Under the pieces are notes generated by a model. That model saw nothing but the letters and a program-made list of their open reading frames with translations, was not told the origin of the DNA and searched no databases. A DNA stretch of 36,360 bases. It comes from an uncultured bacterium. Its GTDB lineage: Bacteria; Bacillota; Clostridia; Oscillospirales; Acutalibacteraceae. The position numbers were made by a program, and so were the translations under genes. Location: contig CAJMRT010000018.1 in NCBI GenBank assembly GCA_905215855.1, forward strand, positions 1 through 36,360. Reading direction: 5' to 3'. This document shows positions 25,435 through 33,032 of this stretch, one piece after another. Positions within the stretch are counted from its first letter, which is position 1; each line of letters starts with the position of its first letter.

Positions 25435-26463
25435 TCATATTTCTATCAGCTCATCAATGAGAGTGCTTACGCTTTCGGACACACATTCAAGAATTGAAAT
25501 TGCTCTTGCGTAGTCCGTTCTCACGGGTGCTATCACCGCAAGCACACCTGACGGATTGCCGTCAAGTCGGTATCGTGCGGAGATTACCGCACTCCCTGCA
25601 AGCTCTGTTCTGCTGTTTTCGCCGCCTATGCTGACGGAGGTGTCGAGCGGAAGATTTTCAAGCATTTCCGCAAGGTCGTGTCTGTTGTTCAAAAACTCCA
25701 TAACATTTCGTGCGTTAAGAAAATTGACATCGGACATAAACAATGGCTTTGTCACACCGCTGAGATAAATGCTGACTTCCTTTGCCGTTTCACAAGCCTC
25801 CATAATTGCCACAAGCACTCCCGGAGTAAACATTGAAAGTTCACCGAGCCTTGCCGCCGCTGTTTGAATGAACGGTCGGTTGACCGATGAAAGCTTCATT
25901 CCCGAAAAGATTTCGTTGAATGCCTTGTCAAACACGGTCAAAAGTTCGGGATTCAAAAGAAAGTCGCAACGGAACAGCTTTGTTTTTATGATTCCGTTTG
26001 AGGCAATCACAACAGCCATTGCCGTGTGCGAACCCGTCTGAACAAATCTTATTCTGTGGATTCTGCTTTCCTCACCCGAAGGTGTTGTTGTTACTGCCGT
26101 GCAGCCTGTCAGCCTTGAAATAACACCGCTTGCCTCTTTGAGAATACTCTCGGGGGAATCTGCGCTTTTGTAAAGCTCGGACTCAACATATTCCTGTCCG
26201 CCTTGGGTTACGGGGGTAATTTTCATCAGATTGTCGATGTAGTATCTGTAGCCCTGCAGCGTTGGAATCCTTCCTGCCGAGGTGTGCGGCTGAATCAGGT
26301 AGCCTTTGTTTGTAAGATCTGCAAGGTCATTTCGCACCGTTGCCGATGAAACCTCAAGTCCCGTTTCGTTAATCAACGCTTTTGAACCAATCGGCTCGCC
26401 TGTATTGATATAGCTCTCGATTACTGCCGATAATATTTTCTTTTTTCTTTCAGCCAGCTCCAT
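25435..26463 (-). CDS. hrcA: Heat-inducible transcription repressor HrcA
   Basis: HrcA binds CIRCE and represses the dnaK operon until heat titrates chaperones. The N-terminal winged helix is clear (RKKKILSAVIESYINTGEPIGSKAL and SSATVRNDLADLTNKGYLIQPHTSAGRIPTLQGYRYYID). A GAF-like domain and a dimerisation segment complete 342 residues. The ATG at 26463 has GAGGTGA upstream; the longer frame would run through CIRCE. It is the first gene of its own regulon. Confidence 0.97.
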   Translation of the reverse strand: MELAERKKKILSAVIESYINTGEPIGSKALINETGLEVSSATVRNDLADLTNKGYLIQPHTSAGRIPTLQGYRYYIDNLMKITPVTQGGQEYVESELYKSADSPESILKEASGVISRLTGCTAVTTTPSGEESRIHRIRFVQTGSHTAMAVVIASNGIIKTKLFRCDFLLNPELLTVFDKAFNEIFSGMKLSSVNRPFIQTAAARLGELSMFTPGVLVAIMEACETAKEVSIYLSGVTKPLFMSDVNFLNARNVMEFLNNRHDLAEMLENLPLDTSVSIGGENSRTELAGSAVISARYRLDGNPSGVLAVIAPVRTDYARAISILECVSESVSTLIDELIEI

Positions 26464-26498
26464 ACCGTTCACCTCATTTCGTGTCGGATTTTGCTGTT

Positions 26499-26525
26499 TT
26501 AGCACTCTCGATAGGTGAGTGCTAA
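26499..26525. promoter_or_regulatory. CIRCE operator
   Basis: TTAGCACTC (26499-26507), nine bases, and GAGTGCTAA (26517-26525) match the CIRCE consensus exactly. It lies just downstream of the hrcA promoter. Confidence 0.97.
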
Positions 26526-26538
26526 TTGCTATACTCAT

Positions 26539-26567
26539 AATATAATACCAAAGTCAGTAAAAGTCAA
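26539..26567 (-). promoter_or_regulatory. Promoter of the hrcA-grpE-dnaK-dnaJ operon
   Basis: On the minus strand, TTGACT (26567-26562), 17 bases, and TATATT (26544-26539), with CIRCE over the start region. Confidence 0.8.
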
Positions 26568-26617
26568 GCGTTTTTAAAAAAATTTTTCGTTTTCAGAAAA
26601 TCATCACATAACACGGT

Positions 26618-26646
26618 TTGACAATGTGCAAGCGATACTCTATAAT
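26618..26646 (+). promoter_or_regulatory. Consensus promoter of the small membrane gene
   Basis: TTGACA (26618-26623), 17 bases, and TATAAT (26641-26646). Confidence 0.85.
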
Positions 26647-26678
26647 CTATTTTATAATAATGTATAAGGGTGAATTTT

Positions 26679-26954
26679 ATGGGCGAATTTCTTCAGAATA
26701 TATATGTATGGCTTTGGGCGGCTCTTGCCGTTCTTATGATTATTATAGGAATCAAATATCGCCACGAACATCAAGGCTTGCTCGCAGTTTTGATGGCTGT
26801 GTTCTTTATCTTTATGACCGTTTGGTACGGACTGCGAACCTTTGCAGGCTATCCGATGTTTGAGGGTACGCTAAATATAATCTTCCGTTGTGTCCTTGGC
26901 GGTTTCCTCGTTGTGCTCGGCTTGATATACTGGTTCACAAGAAAAAGAAAATAA
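26679..26954 (+). CDS. Small membrane protein of unknown function
   Basis: This is a 91-residue protein with three predicted membrane helices (about 8-24, 32-52 and 65-84) and a basic C-terminus (TRKRK). The ATG at 26679 has AAGGGTGA six bases upstream; an ATG three codons earlier is less likely. It has a perfect promoter and its own terminator, so it is a single-gene unit, divergent from hrcA. I do not recognise the family; its small size and abundance of aromatic residues do not allow a function to be assigned. Confidence 0.75.
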   Translation: MGEFLQNIYVWLWAALAVLMIIIGIKYRHEHQGLLAVLMAVFFIFMTVWYGLRTFAGYPMFEGTLNIIFRCVLGGFLVVLGLIYWFTRKRK

Positions 26955-26978
26955 TTATATATGTATAAAAAACAAATC

Positions 26979-27005
26979 GGACAGCAGATTTTATTTCTGC
27001 TGTCC
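26979..27005 (+). terminator. Terminator of the small membrane gene
   Basis: GGACAGCAG (26979-26987) pairs with CTGCTGTCC (26997-27005), followed by ATTATTTTTA. Confidence 0.8.
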
Positions 27006-27027
27006 ATTATTTTTATGTTCAGATATG

Positions 27028-27163
27028 TAGCGGCGAACACGGTTCGCCGCTACAATTAAACATTAACATTTATATAAACAAAAATTGCATCAATGCGGTT
27101 TCGGGCATCAATGCAATTTCTTTATCTGACTATCTTCTCGGACTGGGAACGGCGGCTCGCCGT
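27028..27163. repeat. Composite repeat, second copy
   Basis: A perfect GTAGCGGCGAAC/GTTCGCCGCTAC palindrome (27028-27054) is followed by ACAATTAAACATTA, a hairpin AAATTGCAT/ATGCAATTT (27082-27119) and a GGGAACGGCGGCTCGCCGT module (27129-27163). The order matches 14577-14695. The hairpin lies downstream of the fic stop on its strand and may act as its terminator. Confidence 0.75.
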
Positions 27164-27181
27164 CAATTTTCAATTTTGAAT

Positions 27182-27787
27182 TTACAAAAGTTCGTCCGCT
27201 TTAAACGCTGTGTAGCCCTCATAATAATAGCTGTGGTCAATGCCTTTCATATACACCTCACGGCTGTCAATTTCATCGGTCAATGCGTTTTTCAGAACAT
27301 ATTTTATCTCGATATCCCGTATGGGACTGCGCTCCATTGCAAGCAAATAATCTTCCTTGTCAACCTTGCTCCAGTCGATAACCTTGCCGATTTCCGTTTT
27401 CAGCATATGGTTAAGCCAGATTCGTGTACTGCGACCGTTGCCCTCTCTGAATGGGTGTGCAATGTTCATTTCGACATACTTTTCTATAATCTCATCAAAA
27501 TTGCTCTGTGGCATTTCATCAATGTTTTTCAAAGCTGATTCAATGTACATCAAAGGTGCAAATCTGAAATTGCCCTTTGCAATGTTTACGGTTCTCAACT
27601 TTCCTGCAAAATCGTAGATTTCGTCAAAAAGGTACTTGTGGATTGTCTGCAATGTCGAAAACTTTCCGCTTTCAAGGTTGTCAAGAATGTGGTTTTCAAA
27701 AAGCATTGCCGCCTTTTTCTTACTGATTCGCTCCTCTTCACGAGCAAGCTCCGCAGAAGAAGTCAATCCGAGTTTGTTCTCAAGCAT
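27182..27787 (-). CDS. fic: Class III Fic protein (auto-inhibited AMP transferase)
   Basis: This 201-residue Fic protein transfers AMP to target proteins. The active motif HPFREGNGRSTR is intact (catalytic His111). The C-terminal SYYYEG (186-191) matches the (S/T)xxxE(G/N) inhibitory helix. In class III Fic proteins such as NmFic this helix sits at the C-terminus, so no separate antitoxin is needed; none is found upstream. Known relatives AMPylate GyrB and ParE, but the target here is not shown. It is a single gene with a promoter at 27813-27841 and a GTGAGGTG ribosome site. Confidence 0.92.
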   Translation of the reverse strand: MLENKLGLTSSAELAREEERISKKKAAMLFENHILDNLESGKFSTLQTIHKYLFDEIYDFAGKLRTVNIAKGNFRFAPLMYIESALKNIDEMPQSNFDEIIEKYVEMNIAHPFREGNGRSTRIWLNHMLKTEIGKVIDWSKVDKEDYLLAMERSPIRDIEIKYVLKNALTDEIDSREVYMKGIDHSYYYEGYTAFKADELL

Positions 27788-27812
27788 ACAAGCACCTCAC
27801 TTTACTATATAT

Positions 27813-27841
27813 ATTGTATCATAGTGCAGATGATAATTCAA
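27813..27841 (-). promoter_or_regulatory. Promoter of fic
   Basis: On the minus strand, TTGAAT (27841-27836), 17 bases, and TACAAT (27818-27813). Confidence 0.7.
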
Positions 27842-27881
27842 TTTTTTAGTTTATGTTTATTTTCGTTCGTGTTTATTTTAG

Positions 27882-27943
27882 TTCGTGTAGATAGTTTGTA
27901 ATATTAAAAACTATTATGCCCGAGCGTGACCTTGTAATTGTTC
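27882..27943. repeat. Third copy of the TTCGTG...CCCGAGCGT repeat
   Basis: TTCGTGTAGATAGTT (27882-27896), AAAAACTAT, then CCCGAGCGTGACCTTGTAAT (27919 on) match 2353-2416 and 14500-14566. Confidence 0.7.
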
Positions 27944-27983
27944 ACCGCTGCAGTGTTGCAATTACTTTGTCCTTAAACGACGA

Positions 27984-28092
27984 AAGCACCGAGCTTGCGG
28001 CGACTCGGTGCTTTCTTATGTTCTTTAAAAAATGAGGGGTACAATTACGAGTCTCTAAATCGACTCGCATTGAGGAGGGTAGAACAATTATA
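27984..28092 (-). ncRNA. Possible structured small RNA upstream of lexA
   Basis: On the minus strand a TATAAT (28092-28087) is followed by C-rich loops (ACCCTCCTC and ACCCCTC) that could pair with ribosome sites, a GAGTC/GACTC hairpin, and a long stem GAAAGCACCGAG/CTCGGTGCTTTC (about 27984-28016). No good -35 and no strong T run are seen. The 28093-28247 remainder of the gap shows only a GACGG/CCGTC hairpin (28098-28115). Confidence 0.3.
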
Positions 28093-28270
28093 CTCTGACG
28101 GTTGCGGTTCCGTCTTTCTGAGTACGCTTATATTAAACAACGCAAATATGAAAACTGTGTGAACTTTGTTTGAAATCGGAATGAAAAGCATCTGTTTTTT
28201 CTGTTAATCAAACACAATTCGGGCATTTTGTTCATTCATTCGTCAAAATGAAAAATTTTTTAAAAAATAT

Positions 28271-28310
28271 AAAACAAATGTTTGATTTTTCTGAAATTGT
28301 ATGGTACAAT
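28271..28310 (+). promoter_or_regulatory. lexA promoter with LexA-box-like dyad
   Basis: TTGATT (28282-28287) and TACAAT (28305-28310) are 17 bases apart. The palindrome AAACAAATGTTT overlaps the -35 and resembles the Gram-positive box GAAC-N4-GTTC with one change per arm. It would give autorepression. Confidence 0.55.
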
Positions 28311-28343
28311 CATAGTGTAATTACAATCAAGGGGCGTTGCGAT

Positions 28344-28934
28344 ATGAAACCTTTAAGCAAAAGCCAACAGAAAATTTTCGATTATCTAAAAGAATGTGCA
28401 GGCGAGGGCAGAGTTCCGTCAGTTCGTGAAATCTGCGAAAAAACGGGGTTGAGTTCAACCTCAACCGTTCACCACCACCTCAAGGCACTTGAAGAAAAAG
28501 GTCTTATTTCACGAGAACACGGTGTGAACCGTTGTATTCAGATTAACGGTATGGAGAAAAGCACCGATGTTCCTGTTTTGGGCAGAGTTGCGGCAGGTTA
28601 TCCGATTCTTGCCGTTGAAAATATTGAATGTTATGTGCCTGTTCCCGACAGTTTAAAAAGGGGCAGAGAGCTTTTTGCTCTGCGTGTTCAGGGCGAAAGT
28701 ATGATTAACGCAGGAATTTTTCCAGACGATATTTTAATTGTTCACCGCACACCTGTTGCGGAGAACGGCGAAATCGTTGTTGCGCTTGTCGGCGAAGAGG
28801 CGACCGTAAAGCGTTTTTACAAGGAAAACGGTCATTTCAGACTCCAGCCCGAAAATGACAATTTTGAACCGATTATTGTTGATGAAGTTGCGTTGCTCGG
28901 CAAGGTGATTTCGCTTGTGAGATATTTTGATTAA
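28344..28934 (+). CDS. lexA: SOS repressor LexA
   Basis: This 196-residue self-cleaving repressor of DNA-repair genes has an N-terminal winged helix (SVREICEKTGLSSTSTVHHHLKALEEKGLI). The cleavage site is Ala84-Gly85 in RVAAGYP. The S24 protease dyad is Ser119 (VQGESM) and Lys156 (EATVKRF). The ATG at 28344 has AAGGGG about nine bases upstream; the longer frame from 28248 would include the promoter. The NUDIX gene follows by 11 bases. Confidence 0.96.
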   Translation: MKPLSKSQQKIFDYLKECAGEGRVPSVREICEKTGLSSTSTVHHHLKALEEKGLISREHGVNRCIQINGMEKSTDVPVLGRVAAGYPILAVENIECYVPVPDSLKRGRELFALRVQGESMINAGIFPDDILIVHRTPVAENGEIVVALVGEEATVKRFYKENGHFRLQPENDNFEPIIVDEVALLGKVISLVRYFD

Positions 28935-28945
28935 AAGGATTAGCT

Positions 28946-29347
28946 ATGAAAGTTAAATTTTTCGACCTCAACGCAGACAAGCCGTTGAAATACGCCGTAA
29001 TTTGTGCGAGATACAACGGAAAATGGGTTTTCTGCAAGCACAAAATTCGTGATACATATGAAATTCCGGGCGGTCACCGTGAGGACAGCGAAGATATTGA
29101 AACAACAGCAAAGCGTGAACTTTGGGAAGAAACAGGGGCGAAGAATTTCGACATCTGTCCCGTGTGCATTTATTCGTTCACGGATTACGGAATGCTCTAT
29201 TTTGCGGAAATTCGCAGTTTTGGAGAACTGCCGCCGCTTGAAATTGAAAAAATCAAGCTTTTTGACGATATGCCCGAAAATTTGACATATCCTGCAATTC
29301 AGCCGTACCTTTTTGAAAGAGTACAGGAGTTTTTAGAAATGAAGTAA
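28946..29347 (+). CDS. NUDIX hydrolase
   Basis: This 133-residue pyrophosphohydrolase has the NUDIX box in full: GHREDSEDIETTAKRELWEE followed by TGA, matching G-x5-E-x7-REU-x-EE-x-G-U. It might clean damaged nucleotides, consistent with its place after lexA, but the substrate is not shown by the sequence. AAAAGGA precedes the ATG at 28946. It is probably co-transcribed with lexA. Confidence 0.9.
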   Translation: MKVKFFDLNADKPLKYAVICARYNGKWVFCKHKIRDTYEIPGGHREDSEDIETTAKRELWEETGAKNFDICPVCIYSFTDYGMLYFAEIRSFGELPPLEIEKIKLFDDMPENLTYPAIQPYLFERVQEFLEMK

Positions 29348-29399
29348 CCAAGTACTGTTTGCAATCCGCAACAAAAATATATTGAGAGGAAGTGATAAA

Positions 29400-29657
29400 A
29401 TGCGTGACTATGTGATTTACGATATGTACACAGATGACAGAATGTTTCGTTACGAGGTCTATAAGCACCCGAACGGAATGTATGAAGTGTGCGTTCAGTC
29501 GAGAGAAGCGGAAGATTTTGCCGTGAATGAGCAGTACCTCTACTGCGACATTCCCGAAGAAGTCACACATTTTACCGACACCCTCGAAAGAGCTATAGAA
29601 ATCGGCGACTGCAAGCTGTACTGCCTAACCGATGAGTACCTCGCCCGCTGTTCGTGA
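29400..29657 (+). CDS. Small acidic hypothetical protein
   Basis: This 85-residue soluble protein is rich in Asp/Glu, Tyr and Cys (RDYVIYDMYTDDRMFRYEVY). The ATG at 29400 follows AGAGGAAGTG by about seven bases; the TTG at 29382 would place the site inside the gene. It lies 50 bases after the NUDIX gene and before a strong terminator, so it may be the third gene of the lexA operon. I do not recognise the family. Confidence 0.7.
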   Translation: MRDYVIYDMYTDDRMFRYEVYKHPNGMYEVCVQSREAEDFAVNEQYLYCDIPEEVTHFTDTLERAIEIGDCKLYCLTDEYLARCS

Positions 29658-29684
29658 AGACCTTTTAACAATGCAAATGTTAAT

Positions 29685-29735
29685 CGGACATAAAGCTAGC
29701 CAAATTAGGTGCTTTATGTCCGACTTTTTATTTTA
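29685..29735. terminator. Terminator between convergent operons
   Basis: CGGACATAAAGC (29685-29696) and GCTTTATGTCCG (29711-29722) form a perfect 12-base stem, followed on the plus strand by ACTTTTTATTTTATT. It ends the lexA side and can act against the AAA+ operon transcript. Confidence 0.85.
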
Positions 29736-29740
29736 TTATG

Positions 29741-31114
29741 CTATTCTTTAAAATCAGCCACTGTAATCTCATTCAGTTCTTCATCCGTTATATACGATAA
29801 CCGTGCCAATCTATTTGCCTGATTTGATACTGCTGTTTCAAACAAGTTTCGCATCTCACGACCGTTAGCAAAATTTTCGGGCTTATCTGTGCACAATTGT
29901 TTCAGGTACTTTCTTAGATATTCAGTTGCGTCCGAAGATAGCCTCATATCGTGTGAACTCAAAAATGATTCAAATATAGAAAACAGTTCCTCTCGCGTAT
30001 AATCATCAAAGAATATAGATTTGTTAAATCGTGATTTAAGACCGGGATTTGATTTTAAAAACTCCTCCATCGGTGCGGGATAACCTGCAACTATAACAAC
30101 AAAGTTTTCACGATTATCTTCCATTGCCTTGAGTATTATGTCGATAGCTTCCTGTCCAAAGTCAGAACTGCCTTTTGCAAGCGTATAGGCTTCGTCAATA
30201 AAAAGTATTCCACCCATCGCCTCATCAATTTTTTCCTTGGTTTTAAGTGCTGTCTGACCGACAAAACCTGCCACCAAGCCTGCACGGTCAACTTCAATCA
30301 TCTGACCTTTTTCCAACACACCAAGTTGTTTGTATATCTTTGAAATCAGTCTTGCAATCGTTGTTTTGCCTGTACCGGGATTTCCGAGAAACACCAAATG
30401 CTTTGAAACATTATTTGTTTTAAAACCCCTGCTTTCACGGATTTTATTTATCTTAATCAAATTCACAAGCGAATTCACCTCTTGTTTTACGCCTGCAAGA
30501 CCCACCATATTATTTAACCGTTCTTGCAATTCCTCAAGCGTTTCTTCGGGTTCATTCTCTTCTATATTCTGTACAGAAGCAACAGTCGACTTTTTATTGT
30601 TTTTATCGGATTCTTTAGTAGTATTCTCACACCCATAACTTCCCGATTTCACCTTTTTAATCTCCGTACTTTTTTCAGTATGGCTTGTTATATAAGTACT
30701 GAGTGTTTTTATGTATGCAGTAAATTTGTGTACATCAATTTCATTTTTATCACATTTACTCGATGAATAGTATTTTCCCAGTTCCCGAAAAAATGAAATC
30801 ATCAACACAGGTACATTTATTTTCGTATTTATTCCTAAATCTTCAAGATTACAAAAGAATCTAAATGAATCGGGATTTTTCTCCGAGGTGCGATTACCGA
30901 CAAGGTTTTTATACTCTTCATCTAAATATATTTTCTTAAACGAATCGACCCGTTTATCAGCTCCGGCTGTTGAAATTATCCGAATAAACTCAATGGTATC
31001 ACTTACTACCATTTCGGATATATTCTTTTTCTGTCCCTTTGCTGACAACAAAGACTGTATACATTCACTCGCCGTAAAAAGCTTATCCCATGAATTTTTG
31101 ACATCCACATTCAT
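29741..31114 (-). CDS. CbxX/SpoVK-type AAA+ ATPase with a novel N-terminal domain
   Basis: This 457-residue protein has an unknown mostly helical N-terminus (1-150, rich in Ser/Lys), a charged linker (150-190) and one AAA+ module. The module has Walker A GNPGTGKT (244-251), Walker B ILFIDEA (303-309), sensor 1 VVIVAGY (339-345), the SRF arginine finger (361-363) and a C-terminal lid. CbxX/CfxQ proteins remodel complexes such as Rubisco, and SpoVK relatives act in sporulation and secretion, but here the partners are the two unknown proteins upstream. It is the last gene of the operon, 16 bases after its neighbour. Base composition is visibly richer in A/T than the arg or dna genes. Confidence 0.88.
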   Translation of the reverse strand: MNVDVKNSWDKLFTASECIQSLLSAKGQKKNISEMVVSDTIEFIRIISTAGADKRVDSFKKIYLDEEYKNLVGNRTSEKNPDSFRFFCNLEDLGINTKINVPVLMISFFRELGKYYSSSKCDKNEIDVHKFTAYIKTLSTYITSHTEKSTEIKKVKSGSYGCENTTKESDKNNKKSTVASVQNIEENEPEETLEELQERLNNMVGLAGVKQEVNSLVNLIKINKIRESRGFKTNNVSKHLVFLGNPGTGKTTIARLISKIYKQLGVLEKGQMIEVDRAGLVAGFVGQTALKTKEKIDEAMGGILFIDEAYTLAKGSSDFGQEAIDIILKAMEDNRENFVVIVAGYPAPMEEFLKSNPGLKSRFNKSIFFDDYTREELFSIFESFLSSHDMRLSSDATEYLRKYLKQLCTDKPENFANGREMRNLFETAVSNQANRLARLSYITDEELNEITVADFKE

Positions 31115-31129
31115 TGCGAACCTCCGTTG

Positions 31130-32164
31130 TCACATTACCTCAAGCTCTTTAAGGGCCTCATCGTATGTTTTGAGCACCTCAGGGTCATCTTGATTTTGGA
31201 AGCTTTCATCAAATGCTGCTTTAATAGTTTCTTTAATGTCCTGTGTATTGCTCTCTTTCAGAGTATGCAAAACTTCAATATCACCAATCGCAAGAATAAG
31301 CTGTTGATTATCTTCGACATCCTGTCTGAGGTCTTCCACCTGATTAAATAATTCCGTATAGTAAACATCAACGCTTGGCATATTCATCTGAGTTTCAAGC
31401 ACTGCATAGTCCTGCAAAATTTCAACAAACCATTCCGACGAAAGTATTTCGTAAACATCCATCCACTTATTATGAGATGAATGCCAAACATTCTTATCAC
31501 CAAGAACAATATGATTATTAAAATAATATAGCTCATCAAAATACTTTAGTGAAACAGTAAACATTGAAAGCATTGAAAAAATTGATGTAATCGTTGCCTG
31601 ATGATTCGCAGATATATCGTTTTTGAGTACACTTATCAGAAGATTAAGCACATTATATTCACGGTCAACCAACTCACGCATTTTTTCTTCTGAATAAGGA
31701 TGTTGTTTTCTTCTACAATCAAGCATATCCGTATATTCTCCAAGAACTTTATTAAACTCGTATCCCGTATGAACATCGTGTCCTTTTTTTACAGTGCTAT
31801 TGACCCTATTGATTTGTTGTGAAATTTCTGCACTCATACTATCCAACTTAGCGTACATAATAGCAAAACCCGCACAGGTTGCACACAAATTCAGTCCGTT
31901 GAGTACAAGATTCAAATTCTGCAGATTCGCTACATGCCTAATCATATCAAGACTTTTCTGCGAAAGGTCAGTATTCTTATTCAGCAAATTCATAGCTTTA
32001 TTGACCAATTCCTGACTTTTTTCCTGCGTCTGACCATTCAGCATAACCTTTTGGATAGCCTTGATTCTTTTGTTTCTGTCACGAATAACAATTTCAAGCA
32101 CATTCTTTTCATTCAAAAAAGGTTTTAACGACTCAAGTGTACTTGCTAAAAAAATATTACTCAC
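31130..32164 (-). CDS. Unknown coiled-coil protein with a hydrophobic segment
   Basis: This 344-residue protein is not recognised. It is predicted mostly helical, with a charged N-terminal part, one hydrophobic stretch (LNLVLNGLNLCATCAGFAIMYA, about 88-109), heptad-like segments on either side (KAMNLLNKNTDLSQ; MSAEISQQINRVN), and an acidic C-terminus ending in KTYDEALKELEVM. GTG at 32164 is chosen because AGGAGG lies nine bases upstream; the ATG at 32188 would enclose it. The gene overlaps the upstream stop by eight bases (GTGAGTAA), so translation is coupled. Confidence 0.75.
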   Translation of the reverse strand: MSNIFLASTLESLKPFLNEKNVLEIVIRDRNKRIKAIQKVMLNGQTQEKSQELVNKAMNLLNKNTDLSQKSLDMIRHVANLQNLNLVLNGLNLCATCAGFAIMYAKLDSMSAEISQQINRVNSTVKKGHDVHTGYEFNKVLGEYTDMLDCRRKQHPYSEEKMRELVDREYNVLNLLISVLKNDISANHQATITSIFSMLSMFTVSLKYFDELYYFNNHIVLGDKNVWHSSHNKWMDVYEILSSEWFVEILQDYAVLETQMNMPSVDVYYTELFNQVEDLRQDVEDNQQLILAIGDIEVLHTLKESNTQDIKETIKAAFDESFQNQDDPEVLKTYDEALKELEVM

Positions 32165-32795
32165 GATAAGTTTCCTCCTGCAGAACATTTTCAGTCATCT
32201 TGTAGAGCAAAATTATTGCAATAACAAATGTACATGTATCCGAGCTGTAAAGTTCCTTGGTATTAAACCTCTGATTTTTGATGATAAGAAACTCCGACTC
32301 CTCTTTTTTCATCGCTTTAATAACCTTTTTAGGCTTTATATTTGAAACAGAAAAATCAAAATTACTGATTACTTTATGTTTATCGGTAATTGCAGAAGAA
32401 TAAAGGCACATTATTATTCTTGTGTAATCAATCAGTTGTTGTACAGACAGTGACCCCTCATCTTTAATTGATTTTGCTTTATCAAAATATTTTTCCGCCC
32501 TTGTTTTTTCATCATTGTTTTTATTTGATTGCGAAGATTTTACAATTTTACCTTCAACAATACTGCTTAGGTTATTAAGATAATCGCTAACGCATTTATC
32601 GAAATCTTTTCCGGTTTTAAGCATTACTTTTTCAAAATAATCACAAAGTTTTTCTGCTAAAACTTCTTTTGTAATTTCCGAATCCGTGATTACAGAAAAG
32701 AATATATATTCACCAATAATTGATTTTTTCAAAATACCAAATGAATTTTTATTCATAGTCATAATTGTAGATTTGACAAATTCACGACTGTTCAT
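32157..32795 (-). CDS. Unknown 212-residue helical protein
   Basis: This first gene of the AAA+ operon is not recognised. The protein is soluble, Lys/Ser-rich, with a central charged segment (SSQSNKNNDEKTRAEKYFDKAK) between two helical parts, and a hydrophobic C-terminal stretch (CTFVIAIILLYKMTENVLQE). ATG 32795 follows AAGAAGG by about eight bases; the longer frame lacks a site. The three genes form one unit from the promoter at 32912. Confidence 0.75.
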   Translation of the reverse strand: MNSREFVKSTIMTMNKNSFGILKKSIIGEYIFFSVITDSEITKEVLAEKLCDYFEKVMLKTGKDFDKCVSDYLNNLSSIVEGKIVKSSQSNKNNDEKTRAEKYFDKAKSIKDEGSLSVQQLIDYTRIIMCLYSSAITDKHKVISNFDFSVSNIKPKKVIKAMKKEESEFLIIKNQRFNTKELYSSDTCTFVIAIILLYKMTENVLQEETYRE

Positions 32796-32827
32796 TGCTC
32801 GCCCTTCTTTTACACAACAATATTTAA

Positions 32828-32860
32828 AATGCAATATATAAATCTCAAAAAATTGCATTG
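32828..32860. repeat. Inverted repeat in the AAA+ operon leader
   Basis: AATGCAAT and ATTGCATT flank a 16-base A/T-rich centre just upstream of the first ribosome site. It could form a leader hairpin or bind a regulator. Confidence 0.5.
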
Positions 32861-32890
32861 CGTTATTTTAGACAAATTCAAATCTGATTA

Positions 32891-32940
32891 GTCACAATAT
32901 TATGTGAATTTATTATACTCTCAACTGTTAATAATGTCAA
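32891..32940 (-). promoter_or_regulatory. Consensus promoter and dyad operator of the AAA+ operon
   Basis: On the minus strand, TTGACA (32940-32935), 17 bases, and TATAAT (32917-32912) form a perfect sigma-A promoter. A dyad TCACA-N6-TGTGA lies at 32892-32907, over the expected start point, so a repressor there would block initiation. The leader is about 100 bases long. Confidence 0.75.
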
Positions 32941-32980
32941 TCCGAAACTAATGGAATGGCTATATTAACGCAAAAAATCA

Positions 32981-33010
32981 GGGACCGACTCAAAGAGCCG
33001 ATCCCTTTTT
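32981..33010 (-). terminator. Terminator of the GGGtGRT gene
   Basis: GGGACCGACTC and GAGCCGATCCC (32981-33005) pair with two G-T contacts; T-rich tails occur on both strands. Confidence 0.8.
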
Positions 33011-33032
33011 AATTTATTGAAAAGATTGGTAA

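Noticed and set aside
26618..26863. 81-codon frame overlapping the small membrane gene
   Set aside because: It starts inside the promoter, lacks a ribosome site, and the other frame has a clear site and membrane helices.
27984..28016. Stem ending in CGGTGCTTTC that resembles the tail of a Cas9 tracrRNA
   Set aside because: No cas gene, repeat array or anti-repeat is near; the likeness is limited to a GC-rich hairpin.
28248..28343. Extended LexA N-terminus
   Set aside because: The extra 32 codons cover the promoter and operator; the ATG at 28344 fits the LexA family.
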